Positions 1 to 7,852 of a stretch of DNA of 64,000 nt are shown in pieces. Both the position numbers and the translations under genes were made by a program. Positions within the stretch are counted from its first letter, which is position 1, and each line of letters starts with the position of its first letter. The notes beneath the pieces are model-generated. The model did no database searches. It was given only the letters and a program-made list of their open reading frames with translations, and was not told where the DNA came from. Origin of the DNA: UMGS1908 sp964432825 (lineage in GTDB: Bacteria > Bacillota > Clostridia > Christensenellales > UBA1242); assembly GCA_964432825.1 (NCBI GenBank), contig CAYSOX010000002.1, forward strand, positions 1 through 64,000, given 5' to 3'.

Positions 1-175
1 CAAATGAAAACTTTATAATATGGTCTTTTGGCGTTCCGCAATCAATTAAGTGTTTGTAAAAAATTGTGTTTAAAAGGTAAGATTTTCCACATCTCCGCAT
101 CCCAGTTATAACCTTTATTAAACCATTGTGTTTTCTATCAATTAACGACTTTAAATAGTAATCTCTGTTTATCAT
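1..175 (-). CDS. AAA-family ATPase, N-terminal part (cut by window edge)
   Basis: Only the first 58 codons lie in the window; the gene runs off its left edge. The start is the ATG at 175, preceded by AGGAG. The visible protein begins MINRDYYLKSLIDRK and contains a Walker A loop, GMRRCGKS, at about residues 25-32. This opening is typical of the widespread bacterial ATP-binding proteins with an AAA_14 domain and a C-terminal DUF4143 domain, whose cellular role is not settled. The DUF4143 half cannot be seen, so the family call rests on the N-terminus alone. Two copies of a 42-bp hairpin repeat lie immediately upstream. Confidence 0.75.
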   Translation of the reverse strand, partial: MINRDYYLKSLIDRKHNGLIKVITGMRRCGKSYLLNTIFYKHLIDCGTPKDHIIKFSF

Positions 176-184
176 AAACTCACT

Positions 185-226
185 CCTATTGAAAATTATT
201 GCCACTTTAGGCAACTTTTTTCAATA
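185..226. repeat. 42-bp palindromic repeat, copy 1
   Basis: An imperfect inverted repeat: outer arms TATTGAAAA / TTTTCAATA and inner arms TTGCC / GGCAA around a short loop. It lies just upstream of the ATPase start at 175 and overlaps the edge of its leader. It is nearly identical to the copy at 272-313. It could be an operator, a leader hairpin or a small dispersed repeat. Confidence 0.7.
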
Positions 227-271
227 ACTAGTATAATTAATCTTTAAGTTGTAGTCAACTAATTACAGCGT

Positions 272-313
272 CCTATTGAAAATTATTGCCACTTTCGGCA
301 CTTTTTTTCAATA
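272..313. repeat. 42-bp palindromic repeat, copy 2
   Basis: Second copy of the hairpin at 185-226 in the same orientation, 87 bp further on. The arms TATTGAAAA / TTTTCAATA are kept, and the inner stem is GCC / GGC. The few differences fall mostly in the loop and inner stem, and pairing is kept. Confidence 0.7.
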
Positions 314-427
314 GAAATGCGTATTATAAGAAGTTTAAGTTTAACCCACATTTTCATAAGCCTATAATTATTAAAAATTAGACTAAATTTTTAAATAATT
401 CAAGTACAAGTTCTGCATACTAATAAT

Positions 428-559
428 ATGAAAAAGAATTTAATTGATGATATGAAAAGAATTATTAAAATATCCCCTTCAAACTTTGACCCATTAGGCT
501 CATACACCGGCGAGAGCCTTATTGATGAAATTCCAACACAAGACTCGGACGACCTTTAA
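428..559 (+). CDS. 43-aa conserved-motif mini-protein
   Basis: A short ORF with ATG at 428 and TAA at 557-559. Its central and C-terminal parts read FDPLGSYTGESL and PTQDSDDL. I recall similar short proteins with a D-x-LGSYTG stretch and an acidic QDxDDL tail as unannotated ORFs in Clostridia, so I think it is a real gene; that is recollection, not a search. There is no signal peptide or membrane segment, and the N-terminus is basic. The start lacks a strong ribosome binding site. A clear terminator follows 26 bp after the stop, which supports a transcript ending here. Function unknown. Confidence 0.6.
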   Translation: MKKNLIDDMKRIIKISPSNFDPLGSYTGESLIDEIPTQDSDDL

Positions 560-584
560 CCCAATTTTAGCCTAACAAATTAAA

Positions 585-623
585 AATCTCCTTACATAAT
601 GCAACATAAGGAGATTAATTTTT
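585..623 (+). terminator. Intrinsic terminator after the mini-protein gene
   Basis: Stem AATCTCCTTA / TAAGGAGATT with a 12-nt loop, followed by AATTTTT. Confidence 0.8.
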
Positions 624-742
624 AAATATTTTTAACTTTTGTATTAAGACTTACCTTTTTTATCTAAATATATTTCAATCTTTTCGCTAACCAATTTAAA
701 AAACGAATCGTATATTTGTAGCATATCTGGATTAAATGCGTT

Positions 743-771
743 AAAAAAATCGCGGAGTTTGTTCTCCACGA
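743..771 (-). terminator. Terminator of the surface Leu-rich-repeat gene
   Basis: On the minus strand the stem CGTGGAG / CTCCGCG (one mismatch) is followed by seven T. It lies about 33 bp beyond the stop codon at 804. Confidence 0.8.
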
Positions 772-803
772 CTTTTATTTTGATTAAGTTTTAAATATAT
801 TTC

Positions 804-2432
804 TTATTCTCCTGTTGTTGTCCAAGCGGTTGGTTCGCCAGTTTCATCATCATAGCGCCAATAGTTGCCAGTTGTTGTAGGCTCGTTTTCGCTGTAATAA
901 TATACTGTTGCGTGTGTAAATATGGCGTTGTAGTTAGTGTCAAGTGTTACATTTTCATTCCACTCCGTTTGAGTTCCGGCATAATATATAGTTGTTAAAC
1001 TTGTGCAATCTGAAAATGCCGATGACTGAATTGTTATTGCAACAGGAAGTTCAACCGAAACAATACTTGTGCAATATTTAAATGCACATTCACCTATTGT
1101 TACGATATTAGTAGGAATTTTTAACGTAGTTCCACCATACATTTTAGCGAAAGCACCATATCCAATAGTTGTAACTTCACTGCTATTTGAAGGAATATTC
1201 AAGTAACTTGAACCTATTATTATTATTTTGTTTAATGTGTCAATTAAGCAATTATTTGTAACGTGATAGTTTGTGTTAGCACTATCAACCGTTATTGTGG
1301 TTAAACTTTCACAATACATAAATGGGTTATTTCCCATAGTTTCAACACTTGCTGGGATATTTATACTTGTTATCCCTGTCATTGTAAATGCCAACTCACC
1401 AATTTTTTTAATTGTGCTTGAAAAAGTTACACTTGTTAAGTTTTCACAACCCGCAAATGCACCAACACCTATCGTTTCCATATTTTCCGAGAAGGTAACA
1501 CTTGTAATATTTGAAGGATTGCTTGTATATAATGAAATAAATGCAGCATCATCAACACTTTTTACAGGGTGAAGTCCATTTGTTCCGTCATCGTAAGTTG
1601 CTGGAATAACAATTTCTGTTCCTTTTATTCTTCCAATTCCGGTAACGGTGTAACTATTGGTATCGCCATCATAACTAAATGCAAGTTCTTCTTTTGCATA
1701 ATCACAAACGTCACAGATTCCGTTTTTGAATGTGTGAGCAACGTGGGCAGATTCCGCATTACAATTTGAACATTTGTGATAGTGTCCATCTTCCACCCCA
1801 AACCATTCCGTTCCAAATGTATGGCTTATTGACACAGTTCGTTCGTGTCCGCAAATATTACAAGTTGTATCGCAATCCCCACTATAAGTATGTGCAACAG
1901 CAGTTGTGATTGTATGGCAAATTAAACATTCTTGCCAGTGGTTATTATCATCACTTTGATAAGTTGTGCCATAATTATGAGTTGTTGTTCTTGTCTTTCC
2001 ACATACATTACAATCGGTATCGCAATCATTATCATAAGTGTGAGCTGCTTTGTCTTTTGTATCTTCACACCCTGTGCATTTATGCCAGTGGTCAGAACTA
2101 TCTGTTATCCATGTTTCGCTATATGAGTGAGTGTGGGTGTCATCTTTCTTCAAATATGGATACACAAAATAAAATACAACAGCAAAAAGAAGCAATAACA
2201 ACAATAACCAAATCCACCAATGAGATTTTTTCTTCTTTTCTTCGGTTTTCTTTTTAGTCGTTGTTTTCTTCTTTGCTGGTTTCTTTTTGGTTGTGGTGGT
2301 TGTGCGTTTTTTCTTCTCTTCGCCAGCAAGATTGATAGTAAGGTTTATATTCATACCATCATTGTTATTTTCACTTTGTTTTGGAACTGAAATGCTAACG
2401 GGATTTCCATTGACATTTACTTGTTTTTCCAA
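804..2432 (-). CDS. Membrane-anchored BspA-type leucine-rich-repeat protein (5' frameshift)
   Basis: A likely cell-surface protein. Residues 1-70 are rich in Lys and Thr (runs of KKK and TTT). A hydrophobic segment of Trp, Leu, Val and Phe at about 72-92 then anchors it. Residues 105-245 hold four repeats with spaced Cys pairs (CDTDCNVCG type) and conserved His-Thr-Tyr. Residues 255-520 hold BspA/TpLRR-type repeats (for example GAFAGCENLTSVTF). With no N-terminal signal peptide, the basic N-terminus should stay inside. The open frame starts at a TTG at 2432 with no ribosome binding site. A better start, the ATG at 2532 with AGGAAGG upstream, is in another frame, and a run of nine A at 2489-2497 separates the two. 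The gene is therefore a frameshift, a slippage-dependent gene or a sequencing error. Confidence 0.8.
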   Translation of the reverse strand: MEKQVNVNGNPVSISVPKQSENNNDGMNINLTINLAGEEKKKRTTTTTKKKPAKKKTTTKKKTEEKKKKSHWWIWLLLLLLLFAVVFYFVYPYLKKDDTHTHSYSETWITDSSDHWHKCTGCEDTKDKAAHTYDNDCDTDCNVCGKTRTTTHNYGTTYQSDDNNHWQECLICHTITTAVAHTYSGDCDTTCNICGHERTVSISHTFGTEWFGVEDGHYHKCSNCNAESAHVAHTFKNGICDVCDYAKEELAFSYDGDTNSYTVTGIGRIKGTEIVIPATYDDGTNGLHPVKSVDDAAFISLYTSNPSNITSVTFSENMETIGVGAFAGCENLTSVTFSSTIKKIGELAFTMTGITSINIPASVETMGNNPFMYCESLTTITVDSANTNYHVTNNCLIDTLNKIIIIGSSYLNIPSNSSEVTTIGYGAFAKMYGGTTLKIPTNIVTIGECAFKYCTSIVSVELPVAITIQSSAFSDCTSLTTIYYAGTQTEWNENVTLDTNYNAIFTHATVYYYSENEPTTTGNYWRYDDETGEPTAWTTTGE

Positions 2433-2532
2433 AACTGTTTCATCTTTCCTTGTCGATTTCTTTACAGTTTTTTCATTTGAATTAGTTGTTTTTTTTTGTG
2501 TTTTTTACTTGTTTTTTGTCATTTTCACTCAT

Positions 2533-2991
2533 AATCAAACACCTTCCTTTACATTAAATATAGCATAAACATTAAAAAAATCCAAATAAATGAAAAAATT
2601 TTCAGCAAAAATTATAACAATATAACTGATTGTTGGCTTTATTAGGGCTGATTTGAAATTTTGATTTCTTTTGATTATTTTGATTTTTGCTTTGATTGTT
2701 TGATTTTTTATTTTGATTTTGCGATAGGTTTTGATAAACAAGTGAGTGAATATTGCTTATGCTCGCATAATCGCATTTATGAGCGAACGTAGTTTATATG
2801 ATTTTCATATTTTTTCTAATTTTCCATAAAAATCAAAAATTTTGGACTCCTCTAGTCTCACAAATATCCAAGATATAAACCGCATTCGCTCACTAATAAA
2901 TTAAAACAAACTTTAATTATTGTTCTCTCATTTGTTTATAAGACTTAAAAAGCCCAAAACCAACATTTTCTCAAAAATCTCACAAAACAAA
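2533..2991. other. Intergenic, TTTTGATT-rich, with a long inverted repeat
   Basis: No credible gene. Positions 2650-2730 are low complexity, with TTTTGAT recurring at irregular 8-11 bp steps. An inverted repeat with arms at 2781-2799 and 2873-2891 (15 of 19 positions pair; ends GAGCGAA / TTCGCTC) encloses about 73 bp with a small GACT/AGTC hairpin. It could be a decayed miniature mobile element or a structured RNA. Confidence 0.4.
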
Positions 2992-3032
2992 AAATCGCAG
3001 GAACCCTTTATTTATGGGCATTTCTGCGATTT
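2992..3032 (-). terminator. Terminator downstream of tRNA-Arg(ACG)
   Basis: Stem AAATCGCAG / CTGCGATTT with an inner CCC/GGG pair. On the minus strand it is followed by a T-rich run (TTTTTTGTTTTG). It lies 43 bp past the tRNA 3' end and could also stop plus-strand transcripts. Confidence 0.75.
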
Positions 3033-3074
3033 CTTAATTGTTGCAAGAAAATAAGACTTTTCCTACAACACACT

Positions 3075-3151
3075 TGGTGCGACCGGAGGGAGTCGAACCC
3101 CCGACCTTTCGGTTCGTAGCCGAACGCTCTATCCAACTGAGCTACGGACGC
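3075..3151 (-). tRNA. tRNA-Arg (anticodon ACG)
   Basis: A 77-nt cloverleaf read on the minus strand. It has acceptor GCGTCCG, the D-arm GCTCAGTTGGATAGAGC, anticodon stem TTCGG / CCGAA around CTACGAA (anticodon ACG), a T-arm with TTCGACT, and an encoded CCA. With wobble-A deamination it reads CGU, CGC and CGA. The acceptor stem has a U-U mismatch at position 4:69, since the 3' strand is CGGTCGC. It stands alone with its own terminator. Confidence 0.95.
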
Positions 3152-3416
3152 ATTTTATATTTTGCAAACTTTTTAACTTATAAATTTTAAATTGTTTTCG
3201 GTTTTGCTTTAACTTTTATTAAAACAGCCAACTTTGATAAAGCCGATTTTATACAATGAGTCTTAATAAAACAACTTTGAAACATTGTTGTTTAAATGTT
3301 TATAACAAAACCTATACAAACCTAAGTTTGCTATAATAATATAAACCTAATATCAAGATTTGTCAAGTTTTTATGCCAATTTTTTAAATTATTAGAACTT
3401 TTTTTCAAAAGGCATA

Positions 3417-3445
3417 TTGACAACTATCACATTTTGTGCTATTAT
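3417..3445 (+). promoter_or_regulatory. Sigma-A-type promoter of the HTH gene
   Basis: TTGACA at 3417-3422, a 17-bp spacer, TATTAT at 3440-3445. It lies 43 bp before the ATG at 3488. The context CATATTGACAA is shared with the promoter at 14195. Confidence 0.8.
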
Positions 3446-3487
3446 TTGGTTACAAAGTAATTTGAATAATAAATCGGGGGATTTAGT

Positions 3488-4183
3488 ATGCAAAGAAAAA
3501 CTGAAAAAGGAGAACTGGGGCGAGTTCTCTCTTGTATGCGAATGGCATTATTTAATGAATCAATTGCCGAAATGGCTCAAAAGTTGGGCATTTCTCCGAC
3601 CTATTTAAACTCTATTGAGTGCGAAATTAGGCCTTGTACTTTTAAAATTTTAGAAAATATTTTTACAAAATATGTTTTTAATCCAGAAATTGAGAAACTT
3701 AAAAATCCAAACTTTACACCTGAAAATGTTTTAAACTGTGCATGGAATGGCGGGCTATATACCACCTTTGGAGTGCCTATAACTCCTAAGATGACACTTG
3801 ACCTATTGCTAGAAAAAACCCGTAACAAACCAGAATTATCTTTGGAAATAATGGACGAAAAGGAGCAATTGCTAGACAAATTAAAAAGCAATGCAAATCA
3901 TTTCGACGATATCCCAAACCGCTTTTTTGCAGACGCTGGATTTGTGGAACAGATGCAACAATCGGCTAAAATTGGGCTTAATTTAGAAGTTCAGACCACC
4001 GAAATTTCTGACGAGTTAATTTCTAGGGTTACCATTGCTCTGCAAAAGATTTCGAAAAAAACCACCACGGCTATTAAAAAGTGTGGAAGATATAAAATGC
4101 AACTAGCAAAGATGTTAACCGAAATTTCACCAACAACAGCAAAGATTGACGAAGCATTTGATTATTCTAAAAGGGGGGCGTAA
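3488..4183 (+). CDS. XRE-like helix-turn-helix protein
   Basis: 231 aa. Residues 8-60 resemble an XRE/Cro-type HTH (SIAEMAQKLGISPTYLNSIE, the second part being the recognition helix). The remaining 170 residues match nothing I recognise. The C-terminal part is basic (QKISKKTTTAIKKCGRY). The start is set by GGGGGA 7 nt upstream and a strong promoter at 3417. A 30-codon ORF follows 2 nt after the stop and repeats its C-terminal motif. Probably a DNA-binding regulator; its target is not visible. It shares promoter context and an ATCGGGGGAT leader with the sigma-like gene at 14257, which hints at common control. Confidence 0.7.
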   Translation: MQRKTEKGELGRVLSCMRMALFNESIAEMAQKLGISPTYLNSIECEIRPCTFKILENIFTKYVFNPEIEKLKNPNFTPENVLNCAWNGGLYTTFGVPITPKMTLDLLLEKTRNKPELSLEIMDEKEQLLDKLKSNANHFDDIPNRFFADAGFVEQMQQSAKIGLNLEVQTTEISDELISRVTIALQKISKKTTTAIKKCGRYKMQLAKMLTEISPTTAKIDEAFDYSKRGA

Positions 4184-4185
4184 AA

Positions 4186-4278
4186 ATGAGCAAAATTGAA
4201 CTTTCAAAATTAATTGATAAGCACTTCCAAAAATTAAAAAGCAAAACCAAAACTGCATACAAAAAAGCAGGGCTATAA
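4186..4278 (+). CDS. 30-aa mini-protein, partial copy of the preceding protein's C-terminus
   Basis: ATG at 4186, TAA at 4276-4278, only 2 nt after the stop of the HTH gene, so it is probably translationally coupled. The GGGGGG before the upstream stop can act as its ribosome binding site. Its sequence contains QKLKSKTKTAYKKAG, very like QKISKKTTTAIKKCG near the C-terminus of the upstream protein. It may be a duplicated tail acting as a partner or inhibitor, or a remnant. A terminator-like hairpin follows. Confidence 0.5.
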   Translation: MSKIELSKLIDKHFQKLKSKTKTAYKKAGL

Positions 4279-4310
4279 TATTTTCAGCAACTTAATTTAA
4301 TTAAAATTGA

Positions 4311-4363
4311 ACCCCATATGGAGCGTTACACCAAAAACTTCCTTACGGGGTTTTTATTTTTTT
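4311..4363 (+). terminator. Probable terminator of the HTH operon
   Basis: ACCCC / GGGGT arms around a long partly paired loop, followed by TTTTATTTTTTT. On the minus strand it may also serve pgi. Confidence 0.5.
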
Positions 4364-4450
4364 GTTTTAATTAAAAACTTCCTTAAAAGTTCCTAACTTT
4401 CTAAAAATGTTTTATAATCAAAAAGCCAAACTATTTGTAATTTCCTAAAA

Positions 4451-5701
4451 CTACTCTTCTCTCATATATTTTTTATACGCTTCAACGCCTGGTTGGTTAA
4501 ACGGATTCACTCCAAGCATTAGTGCCGAAATTGCGCACGCTGTTTCAAGCATATACACCAATTCACCATAAGACTCTTCGTTTAAATTATCTATTTGTAT
4601 TTGAATTATTGGAACCTTTGCTTCTGAATGTGCTTTAATTACACCTTTTTCAGCATTTTTATTAACTTCACTTAATAGTTTGCCCTCTAAATATTTAACG
4701 GGCGAATCATCACTAATATTTTCTAGCATAAAATCTTCTTCAGGCTGGCGACAATCGAATATGGTTTCAAAAAGCATTGGGGCTCCCTCTTGAACAAATT
4801 GCCCAATTGAATGCAAATCGGTGGTATATCTTGCATTTGCAACAAACAGCCCCTTTCCGTTTTTACCCTCACTTTCAGCAAAAAGTTGTTTGTGCCAATC
4901 AAGTAGTGACACCATTCTATCATCAAAAGATGTTGTAAGTTCTAAAAGTTTGCGGTTTTTTACATACATTAAATATCTTGTAGCACCATATTTATATGCA
5001 GGGTTTAGGTTGCTATCTAAATTAAAATTGTCCTTATAGGCAATTTGGGCGCCATTTATGACTTTTTCAATATTTATACCCGCAACCGCCATTGGAAACA
5101 ATCCAACCGGAGTTAAAACACTATATCTTCCACCAACCGTTTTAGGAATTTCGAAAGTTGGATATTTCTCTTTTGTTGCAACCTCTCTTAAATATCCGTC
5201 GCTTGCATCCGTTGTTATATAAATTCTCTTTCGGTATTCGTTGTTTTTCTTGTATTTTTTCTTCATAAATGCCTCAACCAATTCAAAACATATTGCCGTT
5301 TCGGTGGTTTTGCCACTTTTAGAAATACAATTTACACTAACTCGTTTGTTTTTGCAATAATCTAGCGTTTTTAATAATTTGTACGAATTTAAATCTGTAC
5401 CTAAAAAGATAATCTCAATTTTTGTATCCCTTTTTAGCATCTTTATGGCACTTTCCGCCCCAAGGAAAGAACCACCTATCCCCAGCACTAATAAGCAATC
5501 GCTATCTTCTTGAACTGCTTTTGCCATCCTTTTTATATTTAATATTTCCGTTCGCGTTGTCTGAACAGGAAGTTCCACCCATCCACTACCTATTGAACGG
5601 TCGTTATTTCTTATAACCTCATGTGCCCGCCGTACAAGTTTCATCACTCCGCCAAGTTCTTTTTCTGAAATACGCGAATTTTTAATATTTACTTCAATCA
5701 T
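4451..5701 (-). CDS. pgi: Glucose-6-phosphate isomerase
   Basis: Interconverts glucose-6-phosphate and fructose-6-phosphate in glycolysis and gluconeogenesis, in the cytoplasm. 416 aa from the ATG at 5701. That start has GGAGG 6 nt upstream; the frame stays open to a GTG at 5713, but that GTG overlaps the binding site. Visible motifs are the SIS-fold sugar-phosphate segments GIGGSFLGAESAI (about 73-85) and SKSGKTTET (about 128-136), the PGI signature QLFAESEGKNGKGLF, and HSIGQFVQEG with the conserved His. The length is a little below the 440-450 aa usual in Firmicutes. It stands alone on the minus strand. Confidence 0.97.
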   Translation of the reverse strand: MIEVNIKNSRISEKELGGVMKLVRRAHEVIRNNDRSIGSGWVELPVQTTRTEILNIKRMAKAVQEDSDCLLVLGIGGSFLGAESAIKMLKRDTKIEIIFLGTDLNSYKLLKTLDYCKNKRVSVNCISKSGKTTETAICFELVEAFMKKKYKKNNEYRKRIYITTDASDGYLREVATKEKYPTFEIPKTVGGRYSVLTPVGLFPMAVAGINIEKVINGAQIAYKDNFNLDSNLNPAYKYGATRYLMYVKNRKLLELTTSFDDRMVSLLDWHKQLFAESEGKNGKGLFVANARYTTDLHSIGQFVQEGAPMLFETIFDCRQPEEDFMLENISDDSPVKYLEGKLLSEVNKNAEKGVIKAHSEAKVPIIQIQIDNLNEESYGELVYMLETACAISALMLGVNPFNQPGVEAYKKYMREE

Positions 5702-5981
5702 TTTTTCCTCCACAAGGTTTATTCATTATTATTTTAACAAATTTTGACAAATTTTACAAACGATTGAAATAATTATTTATATAATTAATCGCAATAATTT
5801 TACAGTATTAAATTTTTTAACAAAAAAAACACCGACCCATTATGGGGTTCACCACAAAAGTTAGACACCTTTATGAGGTTCACTTCATTATGAGTCAGCA
5901 TTTTATTGTTTTTAAATTTCGCCTTTAAAATAAATTAAATTTTTCGCTTTTTTTAAACACACACAAAGCAACTTGCAAAAA

Positions 5982-6677
5982 TTACACTCTATACAACAAA
6001 CCAATTAATAGCACTTGTGCACCATAATATAAAATATGGTTTAAACTTACTAAAAATGGGTTATCTATTTTACCTTCACCACCAAAATATTGTAATGATA
6101 GAACCAAATCCGATAGTAAAAATGCCACAAATCCTAGAGGTAACACTAGTGATATTTGGGTTTTGAAATATACAAATATTGAAAACACCGTTATAAATGT
6201 TAAAAGTATTGAATATCCTAGCGATTGCCACTTGCAATTACCAAAATTCAATTTTAATGGTTTTGACAATACTAAAACCAATAAAACGCTAAACACTACC
6301 GCAACGGCACCACTAACTAATAATGGAAGTGTAAACTTAAACTCGGTTGGTAGCATTTTTAAAATTGCAACCAAATACATTAAATGCCCTACCGCAAATG
6401 CCGTCATACCAAAATTAAAATATGAAAAACTATCTTGCGGGTACACGCGTTTGCATTCCAGTAGAATATCACCAACTAGCCCGCAAACCAAACCCATTAT
6501 AATGTATAAATAATAAAATGCATATCCATTGGATATTGAAAGTACTGCACCAAACACCATCCCAAGCGATGCCATGGTTTTAGTAAAGATTGCCCCGACA
6601 CCCGACTTTAACAATCTGCTCGCAATAAAACATGCGACCAAAAACACCATCAACACACATAAAACCAAATAACTCAT
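5982..6677 (-). CDS. YhhN-family integral membrane protein
   Basis: 231 aa with about eight hydrophobic segments. The conserved features of the YhhN/TMEM86 family are visible: GLVGDILLE, then FNFGMTAFAVGHLMY, FLLSDLVLS and NHILYYGAQ. Eukaryotic TMEM86 members are lysoplasmalogenases that cleave the vinyl ether of lysoplasmalogens. In bacteria the activity is shown for only a few members, so a role in ether-lipid turnover is inference. The start ATG at 6677 has AAAGGGAG upstream. It is a single gene, with no obvious operon partner. Confidence 0.85.
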   Translation of the reverse strand: MSYLVLCVLMVFLVACFIASRLLKSGVGAIFTKTMASLGMVFGAVLSISNGYAFYYLYIIMGLVCGLVGDILLECKRVYPQDSFSYFNFGMTAFAVGHLMYLVAILKMLPTEFKFTLPLLVSGAVAVVFSVLLVLVLSKPLKLNFGNCKWQSLGYSILLTFITVFSIFVYFKTQISLVLPLGFVAFLLSDLVLSLQYFGGEGKIDNPFLVSLNHILYYGAQVLLIGLLYRV

Positions 6678-6830
6678 ACTATTTTCTCCCTTTAATTTTA
6701 ATATTCACTTTTACATTTTGATAAACCTGTTCAGCCAAATAAATTCTACAAACTTTCACCAATCTGTTTTTATAAATATATTTTATCATATATTTTATAT
6801 ATTTCAAACCAAAAATCACTTTTTAGCAAT

Positions 6831-6858
6831 AAAAAATACCCTTGATGCAAGGGTATTT
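6831..6858 (-). terminator. Terminator of the HU gene
   Basis: On the minus strand the perfect stem AAATACCCTTG / CAAGGGTATTT with a 3-nt loop is followed by TTTTTT. It sits 20 bp past the stop. Confidence 0.9.
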
Positions 6859-6877
6859 AACTTTAACTAATAATTAA

Positions 6878-7150
6878 TTATGCTAAAGTATCTTTAAAAC
6901 TGTTACCAAACTTAAGTGATGGAACAACAGTTGCTGGTACTTGAACCTTTTCCTTTGTTCTAGGATTGATTGCGGTTCTTGCTGCTCTCTTCTTTGCAGA
7001 GAATGTTCCAAAACCTACAAGCGCAACCTTGTCACCACTCTTTAGAGTTTCACTGATGGTTTCTACAAATGCCTCATAGAAAACTCCAGTGTCCTTAATT
7101 GTCATTCCTGACTTTTCGGCAACTGCCTTAAGCATTTCTTGTTTGTTCAT
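6878..7150 (-). CDS. hup: HU-type DNA-binding protein
   Basis: 90 aa, the normal HU length. HU dimers bend and compact DNA without strong sequence preference and help DnaA open origins. Visible are the helical N-terminus MNKQEMLKAVAEKSGM, the core GDKVALVGFGTFSAKKRAAR, and the arm NPRTKEKVQVPATVVPSLKFG with the conserved Asn-Pro that intercalates into DNA. AAGGAG lies 8 nt before the ATG at 7150 and a strong terminator follows. It is a monocistronic gene about 12 kb from the origin. Confidence 0.97.
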   Translation of the reverse strand: MNKQEMLKAVAEKSGMTIKDTGVFYEAFVETISETLKSGDKVALVGFGTFSAKKRAARTAINPRTKEKVQVPATVVPSLKFGNSFKDTLA

Positions 7151-7823
7151 AATTTTTCTCCTTTTTAGTTAAAGATATCCTCCAACTACAATAAGTGTAA
7201 CATACCAAAACCCGCAAATGCAAGCAAAATAAAGGGTTTTTATTATTTTTTTATAAAAATTTTTGAGTTGTTGCAAAAAAACAAGTTATTAATTTTACCT
7301 ACCTTTCACCCAAACAAAAATCTAAATTTATATAAACTTCAAACAACGCATTTACATCACTCCATAACCTCTTTAAAATTTTCTTAACCTTTAAGGGACG
7401 CTCTAAAGACTTTCCATATAATTAAAGTTTGTTTTTACAATTAAAAGACCATAAAATTAGCGGTGCACCACCAAAGTTATTTAACTTTTAAAGTTTATTT
7501 CATTTATTTTAATTTTAACCCTTAATTTGTACACTTGTAAAAAACAAAGCCCCGCAAGTGTTAAAGCAAACGGAGTAAGAATGTTCGGCTTTTAAGGTTT
7601 TCTTTTTCAAAAACATAAAAACACCCACCACATTTATGGTAGGCGTGCGAAACGAATAAAATCCGTATTTTATAATTTTTGCACCCTACTTTTACAGACA
7701 AAATATATTAATATAATCCTTCATACTCGCTCATCTAGTTCCGGCGGACAAAATATCTCTTACTTCACCCATTGAGGTATACAGACGAAATATTATACTT
7801 TTGCTAAGCGGAACAATAAATAA
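7151..7823. other. Intergenic, no credible gene
   Basis: About 670 bp between the HU start and the gyrA terminator. It holds the HU promoter region and AT-rich DNA. An imperfect hairpin at about 7623-7650 (CACC.ACCA / TGGT.GG.GTG) and three GACAAAATAT-like stretches (7697, 7748, 7783) are visible, but I see no recognisable RNA. A short minus-strand reading frame near 7770 is broken by TGA. Confidence 0.4.
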
Positions 7824-7847
7824 ACCGCTTGCTATAAAGCAAGCGGT
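7824..7847 (-). terminator. Terminator of gyrA
   Basis: Perfect 9-bp stem ACCGCTTGC / GCAAGCGGT with a 6-nt loop, followed on the minus strand by TTTATTTATT. It lies 6 bp past the gyrA stop. Confidence 0.85.
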
Positions 7848-7852
7848 CTTAT

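Noticed and set aside
1273..2257. Four plus-strand ORFs (66-115 codons) inside the surface-protein gene
   Set aside because: They lie opposite a long repetitive coding frame, lack binding sites, and have hydrophobic, Ile/Val/Cys-rich translations typical of antisense frames.
2535..2741. 68-codon minus-strand ORF
   Set aside because: Low-complexity Lys/Ile translation of the TTTTGATT repeats, no binding site; its end overlaps the leader of the surface-protein gene.
5825..5900. Possible insertion-sequence end (CACAAAAGTTAGACACC with repeated TATGRGGTTCAC phrases)
   Set aside because: It recalls IS3-family ends, but there is no transposase fragment, no matching second end and no target duplication visible.
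7697..7780. Short minus-strand reading frame beginning MGEVRDILSAGTR
   Set aside because: Broken by TGA after 13 codons and lacking a binding site; too little to call a pseudogene.
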